From Paraphaeosphaeria minitans (lineage: Eukaryota > Ascomycota > Dothideomycetes > Pleosporales > Didymosphaeriaceae): a DNA stretch of 64,000 nucleotides. The stretch lies in NCBI GenBank assembly GCA_015832175.1, contig WJXW01000001.1, forward strand, positions 868,001 to 932,000, written 5' to 3'. The translations under genes were made by a program, and so were the position numbers. This document shows positions 48,401 to 61,366 of the stretch, in pieces. The stretch's first letter is position 1. Each line of letters begins with the position of its first letter. Under the pieces are notes generated by a model. The model was given only the letters and a program-made list of their open reading frames with translations. It had not been told where the DNA came from and searched no databases.

Positions 48401-48405
48401 TCTAC

Positions 48406-49356
48406 CTACCTTTACCTCACCTAACGCATCTAAACTACCTCTATATATACTATTAAATCTCCCACTTTAGCACGTAATTATAGTGCCTATATAAATAAAT
48501 ACTAAAATAGTAGGAGATAGTACTTTGCTCCCTCTAGCGTTAAGATCCTAGTAGCTTATATTTATTAAATACAATTCAATTATTATTACATAGTATTAAT
48601 AGTTTCTACAGTATATAGATAATCTAGATTAGGAGGAAGTTCTTACCTATAAGGTTTATAGGCTTTAGGAATAGGCAGAATAGCGTCTTTATAAGGTAGA
48701 TTAGTATAACATTCTTAAAGGTAATGTTATCCTACCTATCCTTTAGGACTATATAGACGATAGCACATAAATAGCTGTATAATATTTACTCTTATTTATA
48801 CTAAATATATACTATAAACACTCTATGCTTTTTAACTATTAGCTAGCTCTTTACCTATAAAAATTGCCTAATACTAAAACTAATACCTAGTAAAACTTTC
48901 TTACATCCTACTACTCTGCGTATAGTTTTTTGCACCTACTACTTCTTAAACGCTTTAGTAACCTCTCTTTGCCTACTACCCTTTAGCTAGTCTATAACTA
49001 ATAGCTAGCTAATATATAGCACTCTATTACGCTAAGTGTAGTTATATACTTAATCTAGCTATTAATTCCTTTAAAAGTAGTAAACCTATAAAAAGATATA
49101 TGTAGTGTAGAGGAAAACACGCTCTTTTCTTACTTATATACCCTCCTTATAAATAGCGCTCTCTTGGCTTTAATGCTAGCACGCTAGAATATCCGCTAGC
49201 TTCTATAAATATAGTGTTAACGCTACTAACATCCTTACTATCTCTATTATAACTCTTTACTAAACCTCTTTTAATACTAACTTACACTTTAACACTAATT
49301 TACACCTTAATACTAACTTACACCTTAACACTAACTTATACCTTAACACTAACTTA
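48406..49356. other. RIP-degraded spacer between Gypsy and Copia B
   Basis: On the plus strand 48,630-49,000 reads protein-like once TAG/TAA are treated as former Gln codons, which suggests an older transposon gene, possibly the N-terminal part of the Helitron resumed at 56,685. Short AACTTACACTTTAACACT repeats at 49,270-49,360 border Copia B. Confidence 0.45.
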
Positions 49357-49361
49357 CACTT

Positions 49362-49556
49362 TATTATGGTAAAAAGGGCTCGAACTATTATAGGATATTT
49401 AGGAGTAGAGTTGTAAAGAATACAAAGAGCTAATTATAGGAAAGGATGCCGAAAGGGCAGACTATATATAAAAGAAACAAGCCTCTTAGTAAGAATCCTG
49501 TGATCTGAATTAGTGGATCTAGAAAGAATTACAGAAGTAAGTGTTTTACTTTAATA
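49362..49556 (-). repeat. Copia B LTR (3' LTR of the element)
   Basis: 195 bp; terminal TG and CA changed to TA and TA. Confidence 0.9.
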
Positions 49557-52500
49557 CACCCCCTAGGTGATCGCTTAAAGCGAATCACCTATCTTAAGAA
49601 GTAATCTGTAATTATTTAAATCCTTCCTAAAGATCTTTAAAAAACTGTCTAAAGGCTATTTAAAGATTGAAAAACTATTAAGAATTATTCTTCTAAATTT
49701 CCTTATCTTAAGAACAGCAATTCTATTACCCCCTACTTATTATAATAGTAAAACAATCACTATTTACCTTTTAAATTACGAATCCTATCGTGAATCGTGT
49801 CTAGAATCTCGTCTTCTAGTAGGTTAGGAGCTCATAAGCGTGGCACAAAGGCCTAGAGTATAAACGCTTTTATTCTACTACTCTTTTCGCTCACTTCTTA
49901 TTAACTATAAGGTAATTTCCCCGCTCTTACTAGCTAGTAAGTACGATAGGTAGGCGCGTTTTAATTAGAAAGGAGCAGTAGTAAAAGAAATAAGTAGTAA
50001 GAAAGGAGCGCATTTAGCGCTTAATAATTAGATAAGTAGTAAAGTATATAAGCCCTTTACTAGCGCTTAATCTTCTCTCTTTAATTCTTTACTTTTAACA
50101 CTTTAACCTCCTATCTAATTTAAGCCTACTAGTTTAAGCTTTTAAATCCTACTGCCTTATAGTAGGTTGTCTTCTTCTAATTATTACCTTACGCTCTTTC
50201 TGTTATTTAGAGCTTTGCTAACTCTTTTAGATATCTAATAACTTAGCTAAAGCATGCGTAGTAAAGGCTGTAAAAGCTACTAAATAAAGCTCTTAATCCT
50301 CCTACTAAGATCTTTCTACTCTACTAGCTCTTCCTACCCTAGCTCTAGGCCCTTAGTAATTACTTAGTGCTCTTAGATAAGTAAGCTGCTTAGGCTACTT
50401 AAAGGGAGTTTTAGCAGGAAAGAGTAATAGACGCTGCTATAATAACGCTTTAAGCTTAGGTAGGCGCTGCTATACCTACTTTACCTACTCTTATACTACT
50501 ATGTATAGGGTTATTCTATTACTTTAGCTAATTTTGTTAATTATTTCTATAGCTAGCTGTATATTTAGACTCTAGCTATAGATTTTATCTACTATTAACT
50601 ATTAGAGGGTGCTAATATAAGCTTTTATTCTAAGATTTATTCTAGGTTTAGCTAATACTTTTTATAAAAGAGGCTAATTACTAAGCTGCGTAAGAGAGTT
50701 AAAGTAGCCTTATAAGCTCCTCTTTCTACTAGTAGTTAGGAGGAGTAAGCTTAGCACGTAGCTACTATTCTACTCCCTCCCTCCTAGCTAATCCTTAGTA
50801 GAGGATAGGGTAATTGCCCTTCTGCCCTACCTATTAAGGAGTAGCGCAGTCGCAGCTAATACCCTAATTAAAATAGCTAAATAAGCAGCCTATTAGCTCT
50901 AAAGTAAAGTAGAGACTAGACAAGTGCTTCTCCTCCTACTAATTAAAAAAGGGGAGGCTAGGGTAAGCTATTACCTACTGCTAATTAAAGGAGAGGTAGA
51001 GGAGGTGGATAGGATAAGGAATCACCTACTATAGAGAGGAGGAGAGAAAGAGGATAGGGAGAATCTCCTACTACTAATTATAAGGGAGATTCTCGCACCC
51101 CTATAATTAAGTAGAGGAGGAAGAGGGTCTACATACTTATAGATAAGCTCTTTAATCTCTTTTTCCTCTAATTTCTATTCTCCCTTTAATCTTTTCTTTC
51201 TTTTCTTTTTCTTTTCTTATTTCCTAGCTCTAAATTAATAATTCTAGGTAGTTAACAGATTAATTCTTTACTTACCTACTCTTGTTCTATAATTATTATG
51301 CTCGCATTTTACAGATTTAATAGCCTTTTGAATCTATTAAACTACTAATAAGTAAGAGCCTTTATTAGGCTATCTACTAGCATTTCGCTAGTTAGAAGAT
51401 ATTCTACTTAAAACAATCTTTTCGCATACTCTTACCGCAACTACATATTCTAAATATCTACATAGCGTAGTTAAGTAGTGATTCTTTTATTCTTTTTAAT
51501 TACTAAACAAATAGTTTAAAGATTATTGCAATAGACCTTCTATAAAGGTCCTAGATCTAGAGTAAGCTTAGTAAAGAATCTCTTAATCGCTATAGCTTCT
51601 TTACTTATATATTTAAGCGCTAGAAGCTCTGCTTCTGTAGTTAAAGTAGTAATTATGTTCTGTTAAGCTGCTTTCTATAGGATAGCTCCTCTAAACAATA
51701 GGATAATATATCTATAGGAAGATCGCCGTAATATTAGATTATTAGCGAAAGAGGCATCTTTACATATTAGTAGATTAGGTCTATTGTAGCCTCTAAAGAC
51801 TATAGCCTACTATCTAGTTTAATAGAGGTAAAGGATTACACAATTAATAGCAGCAAAGTGTTCTTTGCTTAGATTTATTAGAAAGTGTGATAGCTTTAAC
51901 ACTGTAAAAGCTATATCTAGGCGTAGCATAATCGCTATATAGAGAGCCAATCCCACCTCTTTTTAAAAGAGTTTTATTTATTAAGGAGTGGCTTCTCCTG
52001 TACTTAGAATAAGATCTTCTACTAATAGAGGTGTAGGAGGGAAGCTCCTAGAGTTTAAAAGGTTGAATTTTTTCGTGATTTTATTAATGTAGGTATTATA
52101 GACTAAAGAAATTAATCTTACTTCTCTGTCCCTAATCACTTAAACACCTAGGAACCACTCTACCAGTCCTTTTAATTTAATCTTATATTTGTTCGCGATC
52201 TTCTTCTAAAAATCTAGGGCTTCTTTCTCTTTACTCTTGTAATAGAGAAGAAGAATGTTATTAATATAAAATAGAATAATAATACTTTAATTACTATTAA
52301 AGAAAAGGCATAGCTCTTCTAGCGAAGCTAAGAGTCTATAAGATTAAAGTAATCCTGTAAATTTCTTATACTAAAGAAGTAGTGAATCTCTTAAGCTATA
52401 TAAAGCTTAATTTAATCTCACACACTTTCCTGGCTTTTTAAAACTATTAGGTAATTTATAAGTTACTAAATTAGCGGCTGTAATAAGAGCATTTAGAAAC

Positions 52501-55500
52501 ACTCCTACTATATTAAATTATAAGATTTCTAGATCGAATTCTGCTGCTAGAGCTACAGCTAATTAAAAAGATCTTACTACTAGGATAGCAGTATAGGTAG
52601 AGTAGAGAGTATTCTTTTTCTAAAGATCTCCTTTTATAACAATTTAAGCTTTACACTTTTTAAAGTATCTATTTTAATTAAACTTATAGGTAAAGACTTA
52701 CTTTAAAGGGAGTAGTTACTCTAATACCTTTAATTATTCAATCTCTGTCTAGGTACCTTTATCTTACAAAGTTAAGATCTCCTTGCGAGCGGTAAGGAGG
52801 AATAGCTTCCTATATAGATAATTATAAAGGTGTTTCTATAGGATTGGCTCTGGTGTAAGCTTATCTCTGTGAGTCTAAGCTATATAAGACGCTCTAGGCG
52901 CCTTTCTAAGCATAGAAGCGAATACTATTACATTTAGTGTAATATATTTTTCTTACTTAGACTAGGCCTCTACTACTCCTAGTATAAACATGTGCTCTAA
53001 TATTATATTAAAATTACTTTAAAAATAATTAGTAATTAGTGTATAAGCACCTAGCTTCTACCTACCCCCTAACTAATTGTCCTAATTATTTTGCTTCCTT
53101 AATCTTCGCAATAGTAGATAGTAATTTATTAGTTAGTTAATTTCTAGTGCTTTACTACAATTTCGCCTACTTATTCTACTTACCTCTAGATAGATCTGCC
53201 TTTGCCTTTAGCGCGCTAGTAGGTTATCTACTTTGTCTGGCGTGATTAAGTTATCTACGCTAGGTTAATTAGCAACCTAATTAGTTTCTACTAATAAATA
53301 GGGTATTGAATCCCTAGATTCTGGCAGGCTAGCTCTCCTAGTAGTGTTCTAGTGGCTACTAGATATCTCTTAATCGCTTAATAGATCACCCCTAAGATTA
53401 CCTAGCTCTAGTGTCTAATTAGGGGTTATAAGTCCTGTGCTTCCTTTCCTACTTAAGCGAATTCTTAGCTACTAGCTAGCTAAGCCTATAGCTTACTTAG
53501 TAGTAAGTACCTTAGGTTCCTAATTACTTAGCTAGCCTGCTTCGCTTTTAATTACCTAAGGGTTACTTATAGGTCTAGTAGCAGTTCTTATATGCTTATT
53601 TATTTTAGGAAGAATATTAAGCGCGTCTTTATACGCTTCTCCTAGATTGTTTAGCTCTCCTTCTTAGAGGCTTTTTACTATTTTTAACGCTTCTATTTTT
53701 AGAATAGATTATTCCTCTAATCCTTTATAGAACAAGGACTTATTAAACCTTACGTTTTGTGTGGTGATTACCTAATTAAGCTAGGAAATCTATATTTAGT
53801 AGATATTAGAAGCTTTGTAGCCTACTAGGTATCTAATATAGCCCCTAGGATTCACTTTAAATCCTCTTCTGTCTTACCCAGCTACACGCTCCTAATCTAA
53901 AGGGTAAGCTTAGTAGCTATAGGCGTAGATAGCACTCTAGTTTAGACAAAGATTAGCTATCCTATATTGTGTTTTTACTAGTTTAAAATAACAAAAATAT
54001 TGTCTAAACTAAGCATCTAACGTTTTATTAGGTAATTAATAGCCTAATGCTAGGCTAGGAATTATTCCTTAGAGCTAGCATACCGCTTATATAATCTTAG
54101 GCTAGAGATTTAATAGCAGATTTACACTTATTTATATTTTAATTACTTTTGTTATAAGCTCTTAGCCTACTCTTTCTATAGCGCTATTAGGCTTATGCGT
54201 ATAGGGCAGTAGTCTACTAATTATTATCTCTTCCTAATTAGCCCAAAATTCGTACTAGGATTTCTCTCTCTATAGAAGTGTTGCTGTATTATTGTCCTAG
54301 TAGATTTTTGTGATTTAAAGCTCGTATTTTATATTAATAAGAGCTAAGAAATCCTACCACACTCTTATTATTTCAGAAAGCGTCTTTGTTCTAAAATTAA
54401 AAACGTAAGGTTTCTTACTAAAATCTTCTTTAATTAGCAAAACCTAGTTTTCTCTATTTTAAGCAGTGGGCATATCGAATAGATCCTAGGATAATAAGTG
54501 AAATGGCCTAGGTAATTATTCTCTAGGTCTTCTAGAAATTACCTAAGTTACGTGTGTAGTAGCACAGTGCTCGTAATCCTTTCTTAACATTCTAGTGATC
54601 TTTACACCTTAGGCTGTAGTTACTAGAGCTTATAAGGCTCTACTTCCTATATACCCTACTTAAAGGTGCTAGAGGTCCTTAGAATCTAATCTCTTAATAT
54701 TAACCTAGGATAATCCTTTAGTGGTCACACTTATAACAGTTAGACAAGAGCAGATTGGCTTATATTATAGGAAAGTAAAGTTATACTCGCATCTTAGGTC
54801 TACTAAGACAACTCTTTATTCTAGGCTTCTAATCCTAAAAGTGTAATCTAAACTAAAGTACTAAATCTTTGCTTTCTTTAAAAGAGCTTCTAATACAATA
54901 TTTACATAAAAGCCTTCTACTACTCTTACTCCTTAGAGCAGTAGATCTTCTGTAAATCTCTTATTTTTCCTATGCAAAGCGTTCTTAATTAGTCTATTAC
55001 TAATTCCTAAGATTAGGAGGCTTTGTGTACCTGCCTCTACACTCTTATTTAATAATCGAAACATTCTAGGAATAAGTCTTTTGCGATTGTTAACTAGGTA
55101 AACTACTATAGTACTATCTAGTATTGTACATTCTAATAGAGGATAAGCGTTAGAATGTAGAGTAGAGTAGACACCTAATACTCTATTGTCTGTAGGCAGA
55201 TTAAATAGGTTTAGTAGAGTAGTAGTAATACTACTAGGATACTTAATAGTCTTAGTAGAGGATTATTTCTTATTCTATCCTGCCTTTGTGATCGCATTAC
55301 GAAGGTTTGACCACTTAGGCTACTTAAGTTAATTAAGAATCTCTAATTTTTCTTTGTTAGTGAGATTAAATAACAATGTTCTATCCTAAGGTAATCTAGC
55401 TATTGCGGTTTAAAGTCTTTAGCACTCTATTAGTTTCTACCTATAAGCATAGGGCTTATAGGGATAGTTTAGTTGTTTCTTTGTCTAATTGGACGAACTA

Positions 55501-56466
55501 GAACTATTAGAGTTAGTAGATTATCTTAATAATCTATTAAAAGTGGCGAATACCCTACTTGTTTTATTAGAACTAGATTAGATTAAATGCTCCTAAATAA
55601 GCGCCAAAAATACCTTCCCTAGATCGTCTAGCGTGATCTGATTCTATCCTAGCGTCTTATCTTAAATTAGCTGTTAGTTTATTAATTAGGCCTAATCTAG
55701 TACTATATGCGCGGCAATTACATCTAGGAAATCTTAGGTAGTAAGTAGTCCACTAATTTTACTAATTAAGTAAGTCTTCGCTTTTTAATAGAGGAGCTGC
55801 TATTCTTTAAACTAGGTCTTAGGACTTTGTCTTACCTACTTAGCCTTCTTAAGATAAGCGCGGTACAAAGCATAAATATTATTCTATATAGCTCCTTTAT
55901 TTAGTGCGAGATCTTCTTTTAAGAGTTAAATTAGGGACTAAAGCGTAGTTTAGCGTGTATTAACTAGAGTGATTATAGCAGGAGTAAGTAGATTAGGCGA
56001 TACTGTAGCGTTTACCTAAGTCTAGAAATTCTGTATCTTAGTATAGTCTGCTTACTAGTCTAAAACTACTGCTCTATATTCCGCTATCTATAAAGGAAAG
56101 CTCTCCTTATCTATTTTATACTTAGCAAGCTCTACTTTGTATAATTAAATACTTGCCACAAAGGCTATATCCGCAATTAGTAATAGTTTCTATAGGAGCG
56201 GAGGTTGTTCTGGCTTTACGTAATTAATTGCTAGAGCGTTAATCACCTCTAGATTAATTTAGTTCTAGATTCCTTTCAAGTTTGCTTAGAATTAAAACTA
56301 GACAAACTAGTAGGGCTAACTAGCGTAATTAACGAGCTGTACTTCTGCTATTTTAACAATTTTCGTAATTAGAAATAGGGGGTTATATTATAGAGAGGTT
56401 CTAAATAGAGTGTTGTATAATAATTCGAGCGTTACTAAGTAGGTAGGGAGAATCATCCTACGTTCT

Positions 56467-56484
56467 AAGCGCTAGGCTCATAAC
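56467..56484 (-). other. Copia B primer-binding site, half-tRNA iMet type
   Basis: Plus-strand AAGCGCTAGGCTCATAAC abuts the LTR. It retains the CTCATAAC anticodon loop of initiator tRNA-Met; one G has become A in the stem. Confidence 0.8.
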
Positions 56485-56679
56485 TATTGTAGTAAAAAGG
56501 GCTTAAACTATTATAGGATATTTAGGAGCAGAGTTGTAAAGAATACAAAGAGCTAATTATAGGAAAGAATGCTAAAAGGGCAGACTATATACAAAAGAAA
56601 CGAGCCTCTTGGCAAGAATCCCATGATTTGAATTAGTGGATCCAGAAAGAATCACGGAAGTGAGTGTTTTACTTCAACA
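56485..56679 (-). repeat. Copia B LTR (5' LTR of the element)
   Basis: 195 bp, followed by TSD CACTT. Confidence 0.9.
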
Positions 56680-58204
56680 CACTTTAATACTAACTTACAC
56701 TTTAATATATAGCTTATAAGCTCTTCTAGAGGTATTTAGATTACTACCCTAACTATTATTTTATTAAATAGGTCTTACGCTATAACCTCTATCTAGAGTT
56801 CTATTACTATAACCAGCTTTGTCTAGAATCCGTCTAGTACTACTAGCTACACAATAGCTAATAACTATGTCTATAATTATATATACACAACGTACGGCAT
56901 CTACTCCTTAGTAATCTACACCTATTTTAGAGGTATTAGACTAAGTATTAGTCTTTAATAGCCCTACGACTTCTAGTAATAATAAATTTAACAATAGAGC
57001 TATTACTATTAAGGATTTTATAATTGCTAATAATTAAGCTAATTAGTAGAATAATCCTACTTACCTACCTATAGATCTAACAGCCCTAAACTTCCTATAA
57101 GAGCCTACGCTTCTCTTAGAGGAAAGTGTATATATATCTAAGTTCTATACTAAATTTAATTAGATATAATTAACTGTCTATTTTACTTACAACTATAGGT
57201 AGTTCTATCTAGATATTATTTAAGGGGAATGTGCACACTATTAAAAAGATTAAAATAAATTTAGTGGCACTAATTTTGTGCTACTTTATAGAGCTAAAAA
57301 TAATATAGATCCTAGCCTATTACCTCTATTATTACTACCCCTTACTAATATAGAGGAATGCCTACTTACATGTATTTAAGTTATAATAGAGGTTTGTACG
57401 CACTAGGGCACCTAAAACTACTATAAAAGTTATATCTATAATTTTACAGTTAACACTATAATACCTTTTACTTAACTCCCTTGTCTATTATAATAAGTAG
57501 AAATTATTATCTTAAAGCCTACCTAGGTAGATAGTAATAATCCTAATTAAGTTAACTAGTAATTTTAAAAAGACTACTAAGTATAGTAATATATAGTATA
57601 AAGGTAGTTATTATTCCTAATTGCAGACTACTTAGGATACTATAATATTATTCTTAATTATAATGCGCTTGCATTGCTTCCTCTTAATAGTTCTATAGAG
57701 TAGGACTTAGAGGTGATTTAGTCTCTACCTAATACCTCTATAAGTTCTTCTAGTACTAATACCTCGCCTAATACTAGCACCTAGACTAGATCTAGCACTA
57801 CGCACTTATTCGCATCTACTATAATAGATATTTATAAGAGTAAATATAATAGAGAAGAATATACTAGCTAATTACAGCAAGATAAAGAAGCTCTAGATAA
57901 CGCTAACTATAAAACTCCTAAGGTGTCTACTATCCCTAATCTTAGAGTAGACACTTTAGAGTTTAAGGCTCTTTGTGCTTAAATTTAATCTTATATAAAT
58001 ATAGTATACTTCTCTATAGGTGTAGTATAAGCTATACCTATAAGTAAATTTACCTAAAGTAAACACTATTTTAGTCTAGCTTTTCTATCCCTGTACCTTA
58101 CTAGTATAGGAGACTTTAATAAACCTCGCCTATAAACTATAGACTTTATTACCCATATACAGTTTATTCTTTGCTATAAAAATAGAAGATTTATAAAACA
58201 CTTT

Positions 58205-58516
58205 TGTTAGTTTGGCTCAATCTGCAATTAAGCATTTAAGGGTTAATAGTATACTATTGTGCAAAGGGTAAGAAGTAGGTTCAATTAATTACGTCTAGTC
58301 TATCGTACAAAGGGGCACTAAGGGCTTTATAAAGTCTCTGCCTCTTAGCGCTAACCTAAGCAGGGGGTCCTTATGCAGGTCCTTATAGGTAGGCAAGGCC
58401 TTATAAAGTCTCTGCCTCTTAGCGCTAACCTAAGTAGTGGGTCCTTGTGTAGGTCCTTATAGGTAGGCAGGCCCCTATTTTACTTAGTGCTATTTATACA
58501 ATAAACTATATAGACA
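58205..58516 (-). repeat. LTR of the short element (left)
   Basis: 312 bp, partner at 61055-61366. Confidence 0.92.
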
Positions 58517-61054
58517 CTAGTAACTTTTCTTTTATGCAATAGCTTATATCTATTATACACTTTCCTTTTCCTATCCTTCTCTATCTATACAGTTAGCCTT
58601 CCCCTATTAGAACAGGTTATAAGGTAGGTGTAGTGTCGCTGTGCGGTAGAGGTCCTGTTTACACCTACTTTTATACAAATAGGTAGTAATAGCTAACCTG
58701 CTTAGTTTTTACCCTACCCCTTTGTATAGTAGTAGAGTCGCATTACGTAATAAGGCTCTTTCTAGGCATATATCCTATGCGCAAATAGAAGGTAGGGTGT
58801 TAAGTAATATAATACTTAGCGCTAGGTCTTAGTAAGTAAATATAGAAGAATTGCTCCTAGTTGTGCAATAAAAGTATGTAGTAGAAGTAAAGTATAAGGT
58901 AGCTTTCTATACTTCTTCTTTATTACTTTATTAGTCTTATTTATCTTCCTTCTCTTTTATATAATAGTCTTCTTCCTCTAGCTCTTCTTTAAAGTTAAGG
59001 ATGTATACTTATATATCTATAGCAGAGGGTTTATATTTGTAGAAGTTAGCGTACAATAACATATATTACCTTCTAGCTCGCTAAGTATCCTTTAGTAGAT
59101 AGTTAGTAGACTAGTATCTTTCTTTATAGTATATAAAGCATTTCTACTTTATATAAGAGCTTAAACTTCTAAAGTTACCCTTTCCTTTTAGTCTAAAGGT
59201 TAATCTGCCTCTAGAGGGGCTAGATTCTCTTATATAATTAGGATTATTGTATTGTTAATTAGTGTAGTACACCTTTTTACTATTTTAGAAAAACTATAAC
59301 TTCTTTCTATCTTTAGCAACTTAGAGTAACGCACAAAAGTCGCTAAGTAAGCCTTCTACTATATTTTTAGGGTTAAATATAGCTTATTTAAGGTTAGGAT
59401 AGCTATAGTATACTTATACAATAGTAGTGTATAGTTATAGTTTACTACTAAAGCCTTATCTAAGAGCCCTTTAGGCTAAGGTAAGCTTATTAATTATTAC
59501 TTCTAGGGCCTTATGTAATGTAGTAGCTAAATTATCCTTTTTATAGCGTTTAAAAGTAAAAGTAGTCTAGTCTATCTAGTACTAATTGTAATTAACACTA
59601 GTGTTAAAGTGCCTATTTAGTCTATTGTACAATTTATCCTATAGAAGTCCTAGTCTAATATTGTGTAGGTAGTAGGTACTTGCACAATTAGAAAGGATTC
59701 CTAAGAAGATATTTATATACTAGTTCTATAGTATACTTAGCCTATAGTATAGTTCTCTAAAGACTTTTACCTTATCTGCTAAAATATTATATAGCCTACT
59801 AGTGTAGTTATTCTTTTTACTCTAAGCCTTCTAAAAGAGAATAATCTTATCTAGCTAGATATAAGTATAATCTCCTAGTTGTTAAGAAGACTAGGAGTGT
59901 CTAGCCTCTTTATATAATATAGTTTGTTAGGCAAAAGCAGTCTAGGTTTTAGGCTACTACTACTAGTGTGGCTCTATATATAGTGTCTCTGTCCTCGCAC
60001 GTATAGAGATAGGCCCTAGCTGTGCTCTATATATATATACATTACCTATAGATAGTATAGGTTATATTATTAGAATTATGCAAAGTGGTTTAGGTTATAG
60101 TTGCAAAGTTATTATACAAAGGGTCTATAGCTTATAGTTAAACTATAATAGTTTAAAGAGTTTCTTTGCATAGGTGTCCTTTATTATAGAATTAGTAGCA
60201 ATAAAGCCTTCCTTTATAAGAAAAGTAATAAGCTCTCTTCTTACTACACAACTAATCTTATTAAAGGTTCTCTCTTTCTAGTTATTAAAATCTTTAGTAA
60301 AAGAAGAGATTACCTCTTTATCTTTAAGGCTGCTTACGTAATATTACGCAATTATATACACTATATAAGTGTTTAGCTATTTTAGAGAAGGGGGTAGGTA
60401 GCTGTGTAGATCTACTCTATCTACCTAGTACTTTTGTGCGATCTCTCCTCTTAAGGTAATAGCCTTAATATTTATTACTTTCTCTACTTATTAAAGCTAT
60501 ATTGCTTTAGCTTTGTCTTTCTACTAAAGAGGCAGTTTTAATTATTACATAATATCTTTAGGTTGTAGTTCCTTTAGGAAGTCTTCTAGTCTTAAGGCCA
60601 TGTTATTATTATCTTTCTTAGTTATGCAACGTGTCTGCGTTTAGTTATTACTAGTTTAATTATGCGACGTGTTTACGTTTAGTTATCGCTAGTTTAATTG
60701 TGCAACGTGTTTTTTAGGGTTGTGAATGTGCTTACTATCTCCTTTCTTTTCTATAAAATAGCTTAGACTAGATTATGCGACTCTTTATAGATATGCGCGC
60801 TTTATTTCTGCTTATTATACAATCTGAAATTTAATCTCTAGTAAAGGTATTATCTCCTTTCTTTTCTATAGAATAGCTTAGACTAGATTATGCGACTTTT
60901 TATAGATATACGCGCTTTGTTTCTACTTATTATATAATCCAAAATTTAATCTCTAGTAAAGGTAACAATATAGAGCCTACGTATCTAGCTTACAAGGCGC
61001 TCCGTCTTCAGACTTTACTAGTTTACAGTTAATTTAGAATTAACTACTAATTAG

Positions 61055-61366
61055 TGTTAGTTTAGCTTAATCTGCAATTAAGTATTTAAGGGTTAATAGT
61101 ATACTATTGTACAAAGGGTAAGAAGTAGGTTCAATTAATTACGTCTAGTCTATTGTACAAAGGGGCACTAAGGGCTTTATAAAGTCTCTGCCTCTTAGCG
61201 CTAACCTAAGTAGGGGGTCCTTGTGCAGGTCCTTATAGGTAGGCAAGGCCTTATAAAGTCTCTGCCTCTTAGCGCTAACTTAAGTAGTGGGTCCTTGTGC
61301 AGGTCCCTATAGGTAGGCAGGCCCCTATTTCACTTAGTGCTATTTATACGATAAACTATACGGACA
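61055..61366 (-). repeat. LTR of the short element (right)
   Basis: 312 bp; followed by the duplicated ACTTT. Confidence 0.92.

Larger units (their letters stand above)
49362..56679 (-). mobile_element. Copia LTR retrotransposon, copy B
   Basis: LTRs 49362-49556 and 56485-56679 (195 bp each), TSD CACTT at 49357-49361 and 56680-56684, total 7318 bp, exactly the length of copy A. The internal sequence is collinear with copy A and the differences I sampled are almost entirely transitions. Reverse transcriptase YIND region at about 52,255-52,285; integrase end at about 54,172-54,192. RIP-inactivated. Confidence 0.93.
58205..61366 (-). mobile_element. Short non-autonomous-looking LTR element inside the Helitron
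   Basis: LTRs 58205-58516 and 61055-61366 are both 312 bp (TGTTAG ... GACA); TSD ACTTT at 58200-58204 and 61367-61371. Total 3162 bp with 2538 bp internal. A purine run AAAAGAAAAG (minus strand) near 58,523-58,532 sets the orientation. One former reading frame is visible on the minus strand at about 60,150-60,610 (hydrophilic, MALRLEDFLKELQPKDI start); no reverse transcriptase or integrase motif seen. Each LTR has an internal duplication of about 95 bp (TATAAAGTCTCTGCCTCTTA occurs twice). Confidence 0.88.

Noticed and set aside
58205..58330. tRNA-derived SINE suggested by GGTTCAATTAATT resembling a B box
   Set aside because: The sequence is inside paired 312-bp LTRs with a 5-bp target duplication; no A box or cloverleaf could be drawn.
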